Assembly (NCBI GenBank): GCA_947628195.1
Contig: CANQZB010000010.1
Location: forward strand, 1 to 14,799
Direction of reading: 5' to 3'
DNA from: an uncultured Clostridia bacterium
GTDB lineage: Bacteria; Bacillota; Clostridia; Christensenellales; UBA1242
DNA: 14,799 nucleotides
This document shows positions 7,852 through 14,388 of this stretch, one piece after another; positions within the stretch are counted from its first letter, which is position 1; each line of letters begins with the position of its first letter. Position numbers and translations under genes: made by a program. The notes under the pieces are model-generated. The model made no database searches. It had not been told where the DNA came from and saw nothing but the letters and a program-made list of their open reading frames with translations.

Positions 7852-8238
7852 ATGGATAGCAAAAACGAAATTTATTTAAAAAACGCTTTGGTGCTAGCTT
7901 ATCTTGGGGATAGTGTGTTTTCCACAATGGTTAGGGAATATCTTGTAAAAAATTACAATCTAAAGCCCAGCGGTTTAAACAAGTTGGCAAACACCATTGT
8001 TTGTGCCAAAATGCAAGCGCAAATTTTGGAAGAAATTAAGCCGATTTTAACCGACTTGGAACAAGAAATTATGTTAAGGGCAAGGAACAGCCACTTAAAC
8101 AGCAAGGCAAAACATAGCACATTAACAGAGTACAGCAAAGCAACCCAGTTTGAAGCATTAATAGGTTACTGGTATCTGCACAACGAAAACGAAAGGTTAA
8201 CAAAAATTTTTAATGATTATGTGGTGATAAAGTTATGA
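7852..8238 (+). CDS. mrnC: Mini-ribonuclease III (MrnC)
   Basis: Mini-III is a dimeric RNase III relative without the double-stranded-RNA-binding domain; in Bacillus it matures the ends of 23S rRNA precursor. The 128-residue product has the family landmarks: LAYLGD with catalytic Asp20, VREYL, the RARN loop (77-79) and FEALIGYWYL with Glu101. Length fits the family (about 140). The open frame extends to 7711, but that extension crosses the promoter and is not part of the family, so ATG 7852 is chosen. It has no ribosome site and starts where transcription is predicted to begin. Its TGA stop overlaps the rlmB ATG by four bases. The mrnC-rlmB pair is a conserved Firmicutes arrangement. Confidence 0.93.
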   Translation: MDSKNEIYLKNALVLAYLGDSVFSTMVREYLVKNYNLKPSGLNKLANTIVCAKMQAQILEEIKPILTDLEQEIMLRARNSHLNSKAKHSTLTEYSKATQFEALIGYWYLHNENERLTKIFNDYVVIKL

Positions 8239-8951
8239 TAGTTGAAGGTATAAATGTTGTTAAAGAGTTGTTAAACTCCAACAAAAAAATTGAAAAGATT
8301 ATAATAGAAAATAACAACAATAAGGAATTGCTAAACATTTTAGATTTGGCGCGCGCTAAAAATGTGCCAACCGAGCAAGTTGAAAAGGCACAACTTGAAA
8401 GAATTAAACCCAAAACACAGGGCGTTATTGCGTTTATTCCGGCATTTAGATATTGCGAAATTAACGATATTTTATTAGAGGCGGAACGCAAAGGGGCAAA
8501 GCCTTTTATTGTAATTTTAGATGGCATTGAAGACCCTCATAATTTGGGTGCAATTATAAGAACGTGCGAATGTGCCGGCGTTGACGGAGTAATTATTCCT
8601 GAAAATCGCGCTAGTGATATTACAGACACTGTTTATAAAACAAGTGCCGGCGCAGTTGTTCATATGAAAATTTGCAAAGTAACAAATCTTGCCCGCACAA
8701 TTGAAGAACTAAAGAAAATGAATATATGGGTTTATGCTTTAGAGGCAGGTGGCAAAAAAATTTACAAGGCAGATTTTACTTACCCAACCGCCATAGTAAT
8801 AGGGAGTGAGGGGCGTGGTGTTTCCCGCCTGGTAAAAGAGCGTGCTGACGAAGTGCTTTCGCTTGATATGTTTGGCAAGGTAAACAGTTTAAACGCTTCA
8901 AATGCGGGCGCAATAGCAATTTATGAAGTTGTTAGGCAAAGGAAAGGTTGA
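8235..8951 (+). CDS. rlmB: 23S rRNA 2'-O-methyltransferase, RlmB/TrmH (SpoU) family
   Basis: This is a SAM-dependent 2'-O-ribose methyltransferase of the SPOUT superfamily, expected to modify a guanosine in 23S rRNA. An N-terminal substrate-binding domain (about 1-75) precedes the knotted catalytic domain. Motif 1 is DGIEDPHNLGAIIRT, with the conserved Asn103 and Arg109; motif 2 is IVIGSEGRGV (187-196); motif 3 is NSLNASNAGAIAIYE (217-231), which forms the knot and SAM pocket. Its 238 residues match the family length. The ATG overlaps the mrnC stop (ATGA) and only weak ribosome-site matches precede it, so translation is probably coupled to mrnC. The exact target nucleotide cannot be read from sequence; the RlmB name rests on domain pattern and the mrnC neighbour. 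Confidence 0.92.
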   Translation: MIVEGINVVKELLNSNKKIEKIIIENNNNKELLNILDLARAKNVPTEQVEKAQLERIKPKTQGVIAFIPAFRYCEINDILLEAERKGAKPFIVILDGIEDPHNLGAIIRTCECAGVDGVIIPENRASDITDTVYKTSAGAVVHMKICKVTNLARTIEELKKMNIWVYALEAGGKKIYKADFTYPTAIVIGSEGRGVSRLVKERADEVLSLDMFGKVNSLNASNAGAIAIYEVVRQRKG

Positions 8952-8966
8952 TTTAAAGGAGTAAAT

Positions 8967-9566
8967 TTGGCAGAAGAAATTGTTGGTTTAATTACACGTG
9001 CACAACAACGGGATAGTTTGGCAATGGAAAGTTTAATTAGGATGTTTAAGCCTAAAGTTATTGCCATTTCACGTGAATATTTTTTGATGGGTGCAGATGT
9101 GGATGACCTTATTCAAGAAGGAATGATTGGCTTATACAAAGCCATAATGGTGTATGACGAAAATAAAAATCACAACTTTGGTGCGTTTGCTTCACTTTGC
9201 ATTCACAGGCAAATGCAAAACGCGGTTAAACTTGCCAACAGGCAAAAAAATTCTCCACTTAACAGTTATTTGCCAATAAATTATTATGGCGGAGTAAACA
9301 ACGATGAAGGCGAAAACAATCTAGTTATAGTTGATGATAATAGCGATTTTGAAAAAGAATACATAGATAAAGAATTAAATGCCATTTTAATAAGCAAGGT
9401 TAAAAACATTTTAAGCGAAAGCCAATTTGAGCTACTAAAATTGTTTTTAAACGGATTAAGTTATAACGCAATTGCCGAAAAACTTGACATTTCCACAAAA
9501 CAAGTGGATAATAATTTACAAGCAATTAAGAAAAAATTAAAATCTTTAAAAGGAGATATCCAATGA
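8967..9566 (+). CDS. sigH: RNA polymerase sigma factor of the SigH (Spo0H) type
   Basis: This 199-residue sigma-70-family factor lacks region 1. Region 2 (about 20-100) includes YFLMGADVDDLIQEGMIGLY and ANRQKNSPLNSYL, the latter a close match to Bacillus SigH. Region 4 (about 150-192) contains a helix-turn-helix, LNGLSYNAIAEKLDISTKQV. In Bacillus SigH drives transition-state, competence and early sporulation genes; whether this organism sporulates is unknown. The start is TTG 8967, placed by AAAGGAG at 8955-8961 with 5-base spacing; no ATG is nearby. Its position right after mrnC-rlmB matches Firmicutes synteny, except that yacP is missing between them. Its TGA overlaps the dnaX ATG. Confidence 0.9.
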   Translation: MAEEIVGLITRAQQRDSLAMESLIRMFKPKVIAISREYFLMGADVDDLIQEGMIGLYKAIMVYDENKNHNFGAFASLCIHRQMQNAVKLANRQKNSPLNSYLPINYYGGVNNDEGENNLVIVDDNSDFEKEYIDKELNAILISKVKNILSESQFELLKLFLNGLSYNAIAEKLDISTKQVDNNLQAIKKKLKSLKGDIQ

Positions 9567-11077
9567 ATTTGGCGCTTTATAGGGAGTTCCGCCCAAAAAG
9601 TTTTGATGATGTTGTTGGGCAAGATTATATTATTCAAACATTAAAAAATCAAATAAAAACCAATCGCCTAACGCACGCCTATTTGTTTTGTGGCCCGCGA
9701 GGAACGGGTAAAACCAGCACGGCAAAAATTTTTGCGCGCGCCGTTAACTGCACCCATTCTACCGATGGCAATCCGTGCGGGCTGTGTGCCGAATGCGTGG
9801 CATTAAACGAGCCGAATACTGACATTGTTGAAATTGACGCGGCTTCAAACAATAGGGTGGAAGAAATACGCGATTTGCGTGAAAAAGTTAATTTTCCGCC
9901 ACTAATTGGCAAATATAAAGTTTATATAATTGATGAAGTTCATATGTTAACCGATAGTGCTTTCAACGCCCTGTTAAAAACGTTGGAAGAACCGCCAAAA
10001 CATGTAATTTTTATTTTGGCAACAACTGAAATTCATAAACTTCCGGCAACAATTTTGTCCAGATGCACGCGTTTTGATTTTAAACTTTTGCCAATTAACA
10101 CTTTGGTGGAACATCTTAAAAACGTGTTTAGCCAAAAGAACATTCAGTGTGATGAAAAAAGCCTGCATTTAATTGCAAAAGCGGGCGAAGGCAGTGTTAG
10201 AGATATGCTTTCGGTGGCGGATAGCGTGGCATCGTTCAGCAATTATAACATCACTATTGAAACGGCAGAAAAAGTAATTGGGCTATCCAATAAGGATAGC
10301 ATTAAAAACATTTTGCTTTCAATTTCAAGTAACGATACCGCCGGGCTGTTTGTAAACATTAAACAAGCGCTTGGCAGTGGCAAAAACATTCAAGTTCTTT
10401 GCAAGGAAATGGCGGACTACATTAAAAACCTAATTATGATAAAGGTTGGCGTAAGCGATTACGCAGTGCTAGATATTTTGCCGGGGGAATTTGCTTCGCT
10501 GGCGGATATTGCCAATAAGTTTGACATAAATTATTTAAAGCACGCATTTAGTAAATTTTCGGGCATTGAATTGGATTTAAAATATAGCCTAAACCCAGAA
10601 AATTTGTTTGAAAGTGCTTGTCTTGAACTTGTTGATACAAACTCGGTTGCCAGCCCACAGCCAACAGCAGTTAAACCTCAACCAACGGTAACAAAGCCGG
10701 CTGAAAAAATAGAAACGCCAAAGCAAAATCAGCCTGCGCAAGTTGAAACTAAATCGTCTAACGATGCAGAAAGGCTTTGGGGCAATGTGCTGTTAAAGGT
10801 TAAAGAAAACAACTTGTTTGCGCTTTCTAACGCACTAAAAAACGTTAACAAAGTGGAAGAAATTGCACATAAATTATTTATACACACTAACGACCAATCT
10901 AGTTTCGAAACGATTGACAACCCAGATAGAATTAGTGTATTATTAAAAATGGCAAACCTTTTTGATGATAGCCTTATTGCAGTGGAAATTGTGTACGATA
11001 AAGATTCCGCTTCCACGCAAGATATTAAGGATAATCTTAAAGAAGTGTTTAAAAACAAAATAAAATTTAAAGAATAA
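9563..11077 (+). CDS. dnaX: DNA polymerase III clamp-loader subunit gamma/tau (DnaX)
   Basis: DnaX is the ATPase that loads the beta sliding clamp. The 504-residue product shows the AAA+ core: Walker A GPRGTGKT (44-51), a zinc module with Cys63, Cys72, Cys75 and Cys78, Walker B IIDEVHML (122-129), sensor 1 ATTE (153-156), the arginine-finger motif LSRCTRFDF (about 165-173) and sensor 2 GEGSVRDML (208-216). The collar domain runs to about 360. A Pro/Gln/Lys/Thr-rich linker (361-399) then leads to a short C-terminal domain that would be the tau part. It is shorter than Bacillus DnaX (about 563). The ATG overlaps the sigH stop, and AAAGGAG lies just upstream. I saw no A-rich slippery sequence like the one E. 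coli uses to make gamma. Confidence 0.95.
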   Translation: MNLALYREFRPKSFDDVVGQDYIIQTLKNQIKTNRLTHAYLFCGPRGTGKTSTAKIFARAVNCTHSTDGNPCGLCAECVALNEPNTDIVEIDAASNNRVEEIRDLREKVNFPPLIGKYKVYIIDEVHMLTDSAFNALLKTLEEPPKHVIFILATTEIHKLPATILSRCTRFDFKLLPINTLVEHLKNVFSQKNIQCDEKSLHLIAKAGEGSVRDMLSVADSVASFSNYNITIETAEKVIGLSNKDSIKNILLSISSNDTAGLFVNIKQALGSGKNIQVLCKEMADYIKNLIMIKVGVSDYAVLDILPGEFASLADIANKFDINYLKHAFSKFSGIELDLKYSLNPENLFESACLELVDTNSVASPQPTAVKPQPTVTKPAEKIETPKQNQPAQVETKSSNDAERLWGNVLLKVKENNLFALSNALKNVNKVEEIAHKLFIHTNDQSSFETIDNPDRISVLLKMANLFDDSLIAVEIVYDKDSASTQDIKDNLKEVFKNKIKFKE

Positions 11078-11089
11078 AAGGAGTTAAAA

Positions 11090-11425
11090 ATGGCATATCA
11101 CGGTGGTGGCTTTGGTGGCGGAATGAATATGAACGCCCTTATGAATCAGGCCCGCAAAATGCAAGAGCAAATGCTTAAAGCGCAAGAGGAATTAAACGAG
11201 GCAGAGGTAACAGGCAAAGCCGGTGGCGAAATGGTTACCGTTGTTATGAGCGGTAAAGGCGAGGTTAAATCAATAAAGCTAAACAAAAGCGCTGTTGACC
11301 CAGATGATGTTGAAATGCTGGAAGATTTAATTTTGGTTGCAATTAAAGATGCTTCTGCAAAGGCTGAACAACTTAAAAATGAAAAGATGGGCAGTTTTGC
11401 AGGTGGCATGGGCGGACTAATGTAA
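11090..11425 (+). CDS. YbaB/EbfC family nucleoid-associated protein
   Basis: This 111-residue DNA-binding protein of the YbaB/EbfC family binds DNA as a tweezer-like dimer and is almost always encoded between dnaX and recR, as here. A Gly-rich N-terminal tail (residues 1-12) precedes the long helix with MNQARKMQEQMLKAQEEL. The conserved core follows: VTGKAGGEMVTVVMSGKGEV, then IKLNKSAVDPDDVEMLEDLI, with a C-terminal helix and a Gly/Met-rich tail. The start is set by AAAAGGAG at 11076-11083. Its last stop base is the first base of the recR ATG, so translation is probably coupled. Confidence 0.95.
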   Translation: MAYHGGGFGGGMNMNALMNQARKMQEQMLKAQEELNEAEVTGKAGGEMVTVVMSGKGEVKSIKLNKSAVDPDDVEMLEDLILVAIKDASAKAEQLKNEKMGSFAGGMGGLM

Positions 11426-12007
11426 TGGATAGTTTAGATAAACTTATAAACGAATTTTCACATTTGCCAGCAGTTGGCAAAAAAACCGCACAGCGATATG
11501 CGTATTTTTTGCTTACTTTAAGCGAAAATGAGGTTAAAGAGTTCGCTTCTTCCATGGTTGAAGCAAAGCAAAAAATTCATTACTGCAAAATTTGCGCAAA
11601 TTTTACGGATAAAGAGATTTGCGATATCTGTGCCAAACCCAACAAAGCACCAATAATTTGCGTTGAAAGAGCCTAAAGACGTTACCGCAATGGAAAAGGT
11701 TAGGGATTTTAACGGCAGTTACCACGTTTTGCACGGCGTAATTAATCCGTTGGAAAATAAAGGCCCTAACGATATTAACATTCGCTCGCTGTTAGATAGA
11801 ATTAAAAACGAAAACATTGAAGAAGTTATTGTTGCCACAAACCCAGATGTTGAGGGTGAAGCAACGGCAATGTACATTGCCAATTTGTTAAAACCGCTAA
11901 ACGTTAAGGTTACGAGAATTGCGCAAGGCGTTAGCATGGGTAGCGAGTTAGAGTACACCGATGCGGTTACTTTAAGCAAAGCGCTGGCTTCCAGGCGGGA
12001 AATGTAA
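11425..12007 (+). pseudogene. recR: recR, recombination mediator, interrupted by a frameshift
   Basis: RecR acts with RecO and RecF to load RecA at gaps. The first frame (11425-11676, 83 residues) carries the helix-hairpin-helix (LPAVGKKTAQRYA) and the four-Cys zinc finger (Cys54, 57, 66, 69), then ends at TAA after IICVERA. The rest continues in the +1 frame from about 11663 to the TAA at 12007: [20 protein letters not shown], the Toprim core [15 protein letters not shown] and the C terminus [16 protein letters not shown]...LASRREM. All other family blocks are intact. Removing one A in GTTGAAAGAG, near 11666, restores a protein of about 193 residues (family about 198) reading CVEEPKDV. Relative to the usual CVVEEPKDV, a two-base loss plus one substitution explains it equally well. 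It could be a true mutation, an assembly error or, less likely, recoding. No good ribosome site precedes the ATG, which overlaps the ybaB stop. Confidence 0.88.
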
Positions 12008-12012
12008 AAAAC

Positions 12013-12040
12013 AAACCTTTTTAAAAGGTTTTTTTATTTT
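12013..12040 (+). terminator. Terminator of the mrnC-recR operon
   Basis: AAACCTT (12013-12019), a 5-base loop, AAGGTTT (12025-12031), then a T-rich tract to about 12040, beginning six bases after the recR stop. It separates the housekeeping operon from the surface-protein gene. Confidence 0.82.
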
Positions 12041-12091
12041 TAATTTGCACAAACTAATTTAAAATAAATTTTAAATTTTAAGTTTTAATGC

Positions 12092-12121
12092 TTGACACCG
12101 CCCCAAATAAAATGCTATAAT
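12092..12121 (+). promoter_or_regulatory. Promoter of the BspA-like gene
   Basis: TTGACA (12092-12097), an 18-base spacer, then TATAAT (12116-12121) with an extended -10 (TGCTATAAT). Both hexamers are perfect consensus. The predicted start near 12128 gives a leader of about 28 bases with a proper ribosome site, AAGGAG, at 12144-12149. Confidence 0.88.
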
Positions 12122-12155
12122 CCAAAAAAATATGCGCTCAAATAAGGAGAGTTTA

Positions 12156-14072
12156 ATGGATACAAAAAACAAAATTGTAATTTCAATAAGCGTTGTATGC
12201 ATGATATTAGCTGTGGTTGTTGTTGCAGTTGTTACAATTTGGGCTTCAACAAACCAAACAATAACAAGCAGTATCCGCGTTAAATATACGGCAATGGAAG
12301 TTCGTGGCACCGCATCAGCACAGTGGACGGTTGGCAATAACGATTCCTGGCATGATATGGATACAAACGGCTCTGCCAGCGGGGGTAACAAAACCCTAAC
12401 TTTTGGTGAAACCGAACTGCCAAACGCCAGCCTAAGCCCAACTGTGGATGTTATAGACATCACAAGCGGAAACCCTTTTGTTGTGTTTAAATATTCATTT
12501 ACAAACATCGGCAATAACGATTATTATGTGGATTTATCTTACACGGACGATTCTTCCCCAGATGAAAATGTAGTGGTAACCGTGTTGGATACAGTTGATG
12601 ACTTATCCTCAAACTACACCAACTCAATTACAACTGACTATGACGATTTAATTTCCACAGTGGTGGAAGCCGGCGGTAGCAAATCTATTTATATTTTAGT
12701 TAAGTTGGTAGACGATTCTTCTAACGCCAGCTATTCCGGCACTTTTAATTGTAATTTGGATGGTAAAAATTATGGCGGTATGCTTGATTACACTAAAACC
12801 GATTCTGCCGTAACAATAAACGGCTTAAAAGAAGGCGTTAAAGCTAATACTTTAAGAATTCCTGAATCAATTGACGGCGTTCCTGTTACTGAAATTACTG
12901 CCAACGCTTTTGAAAATCAAACAAGCTTAACAAAAGTAATAATTCCAGATAGTGTGGAAACTATTGGCAGTTGCGCTTTCCAAGGCTGCTCAGGCTTGCA
13001 GTATATTGAATTGCCATTTGTTGGTGGCAAAAAGGATATTGACGTTATAACAGACGAGGATGGCAACATCGTAATAGAAGGCAATTCGCTAGACACACAA
13101 AACCTTGAATTAGCTGCCGCTTTATTATTAACTCAACCACAATATTCTATCGTCACTTTTAGTTATATATTTGACACAGTAACTGTGGAACAAGTGGGAG
13201 AATATCTAAATAATCTAACATATCCTTATTCAATTCCTTCTGGCTTAACAGTAAATGTTCGGGGCGGGGACATCTATTTTGGCTCTTTTGCAATGCAATT
13301 GCCTCAAAACAGTACAGTAATTCTTTCGGAAGGCGTAACAGATATTGCCGACTATTCATTTGCAATAAATTTTGGATTAAAAAGTGTAACTATTCCAAGC
13401 ACGGTGGCAAACATTGGTAATTATGCTTTTGGTATGTGCATCACTTTATCCGATGTAACAATTAAAAACGGCCCTAAGAGCATTGGAGATAATGCTTTTA
13501 CTCAGTGTAATATAACAAGCATAACAATTCCAGGCAGTGTAGTTACTATTGGAGAGCAAGCATTTGCCGAATGCCCATTAACAGATGTTACAATTGAATA
13601 TGGTGTAACAAGCATTGGAGAATCTGCATTTAGTGGGTGTTCAGGATTAACCAATTTAACAATACCAGACAGTGTAACGAGCATAGACCAATATGCTTTC
13701 TCTAATTGTAGTAGTTTAACAAATATAACAATACCAAGCAGTGTGGAATACATTTCCAATAATGCATTCCAAGGTTGTTCTAGTTTAAATAATGTAACAA
13801 TTGAAAGTGGTGTACAAAGCATTGGAAGTTCGGCATTTTATAATTGTTCTAATTTAAATGATGTAACAATTGAAAGTGCGTATATTTATGAGTTGGCAGT
13901 TGGAACTGACTACTACGATAATGCGGGCGGATTGTTGGGCAACATTATCAAAGGCGGAACGGTTACTGTGCCAACCTCAATTGTGGAAGGTCACACAAAC
14001 ACTTATTTAACCGACCCAGCTAATTATACAAGTAAAAAGGTTGGGACTAATACCGTGTTTACAAAGGTGTAG
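12156..14072 (+). CDS. Membrane-anchored BspA-like leucine-rich-repeat surface protein
   Basis: The 638-residue product starts at ATG 12156, six bases after AAGGAG (12144-12149); an in-frame ATG at 12132 lacks a ribosome site. Residues 7-29 form one hydrophobic segment after a short basic N terminus, a signal anchor or uncleaved signal, so the rest is probably outside the cell. Residues 30-205 are a Ser/Thr/Asp-rich beta region (FKYSFTNIGNNDYYVDLSY) that looks like a camelysin/TasA-type sandwich, by pattern only. Residues 220-575 carry about nine BspA-type repeats of 22-23 residues (IPxSVxxIGxxAFxxCxxLxxVxI). They are broken at 288-380 by LPFVG...FSYIF, a block common in these proteins, here with an extra stretch (VITDEDG...LLLTQ). 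No LPXTG or dockerin is seen. Such proteins are linked to adhesion and host or matrix binding; the ligand is unknown. Transcribed alone. Confidence 0.9.
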   Translation: MDTKNKIVISISVVCMILAVVVVAVVTIWASTNQTITSSIRVKYTAMEVRGTASAQWTVGNNDSWHDMDTNGSASGGNKTLTFGETELPNASLSPTVDVIDITSGNPFVVFKYSFTNIGNNDYYVDLSYTDDSSPDENVVVTVLDTVDDLSSNYTNSITTDYDDLISTVVEAGGSKSIYILVKLVDDSSNASYSGTFNCNLDGKNYGGMLDYTKTDSAVTINGLKEGVKANTLRIPESIDGVPVTEITANAFENQTSLTKVIIPDSVETIGSCAFQGCSGLQYIELPFVGGKKDIDVITDEDGNIVIEGNSLDTQNLELAAALLLTQPQYSIVTFSYIFDTVTVEQVGEYLNNLTYPYSIPSGLTVNVRGGDIYFGSFAMQLPQNSTVILSEGVTDIADYSFAINFGLKSVTIPSTVANIGNYAFGMCITLSDVTIKNGPKSIGDNAFTQCNITSITIPGSVVTIGEQAFAECPLTDVTIEYGVTSIGESAFSGCSGLTNLTIPDSVTSIDQYAFSNCSSLTNITIPSSVEYISNNAFQGCSSLNNVTIESGVQSIGSSAFYNCSNLNDVTIESAYIYELAVGTDYYDNAGGLLGNIIKGGTVTVPTSIVEGHTNTYLTDPANYTSKKVGTNTVFTKV

Positions 14073-14113
14073 ATTGCCGAGAGATTTCCTTGGCTGAAAT
14101 TTCTCGCAATGAC
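14071..14113 (+). repeat. Palindromic repeat copy A
   Basis: AGATTGCC at the left (14071-14078) and CGCAATGAC at the right (14105-14113) flank inverted arms GAGAGATTTC (14079-14088) and GAAATTTCTC (14096-14105), paired at nine of ten positions, plus one G-T. Its ends match copies B and C but its arms do not. Its first two bases are the last two of the stop codon of the preceding gene. Confidence 0.72.
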
Positions 14114-14161
14114 GGTAAGCGATTATTGCTGACCGGGGAAATATTACTAAAGAGTAAAAAA

Positions 14162-14185
14162 AATAAGGCAGATGCCTTATTTTTT
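14162..14185 (+). terminator. Intrinsic terminator after the BspA-like gene
   Basis: AATAAGGC (14162-14169), loop AGAT, GCCTTATT (14174-14181), then a T run to 14185. The A-rich left flank would let it work in both directions. It lies about 90 bases past the stop codon, between repeat copies A and B. Confidence 0.85.
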
Positions 14186-14190
14186 GTTGA

Positions 14191-14232
14191 GTTTGCCACA
14201 GGAAAGTCATGGCGACTTTCCTTCGCAATGAC
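14191..14232 (+). repeat. Palindromic repeat copy B
   Basis: TTTGCCACA on the left and TTCGCAATGAC (14222-14232) on the right flank the perfect 8-bp inverted arms GGAAAGTC (14201-14208) and GACTTTCC (14214-14221), with loop ATGGC. It has the same orientation as copy A. Confidence 0.72.
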
Positions 14233-14250
14233 TGGGAAGCATATGAAACT

Positions 14251-14295
14251 GTCATTGCGAAGCGGTTGACCATCAAACCGCTGTGGCAATCTCAC
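14251..14295 (-). repeat. Palindromic repeat copy C (inverted)
   Basis: On the minus strand this reads GTGAGATTGCCAC, then arm AGCGGTT (14282-14276), a short loop and arm AACCGCT (14267-14261), then TCGCAATGAC. The ends match copies A and B in opposite orientation, while the arms are a third, unrelated sequence. It lies just upstream of the secA promoter. Confidence 0.75.
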
Positions 14296-14327
14296 AAAAT
14301 GAATGTTTTGAAATTTTTACTAATTGC

Positions 14328-14356
14328 TAGACATTTCAATTTTTTTGTGATATAAT
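14328..14356 (+). promoter_or_regulatory. secA promoter
   Basis: TAGACA (14328-14333), a 17-base spacer, then TATAAT (14351-14356) with an extended -10 (TGATATAAT). The predicted start near 14363 gives a leader of about 26 bases with AAAAGG ahead of the ATG. Confidence 0.83.
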
Positions 14357-14388
14357 CTTAATTGTATTAATAATAAAAGGATTTTTTT

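Noticed and set aside
9563..11077. Programmed frameshift in dnaX producing a gamma form
   Set aside because: I found no A-rich slippery heptamer with a following hairpin as in E. coli; the frame is continuous.
11655..11680. Programmed +1 frameshifting to make full RecR
   Set aside because: No recognisable recoding site such as the prfB CTTTGAC type; recR is not known to be recoded. A mutation or sequence error is simpler.
12071..12514. Leftward 147-codon open frame across the start of the BspA-like gene
   Set aside because: Shadow of the coding frame; it has no ribosome site and would overlap a perfect rightward promoter.
14071..14295. CRISPR array
   Set aside because: Repeat ends are in mixed orientation, spacing is irregular and each unit is itself a hairpin; this is a REP/MITE-like arrangement.
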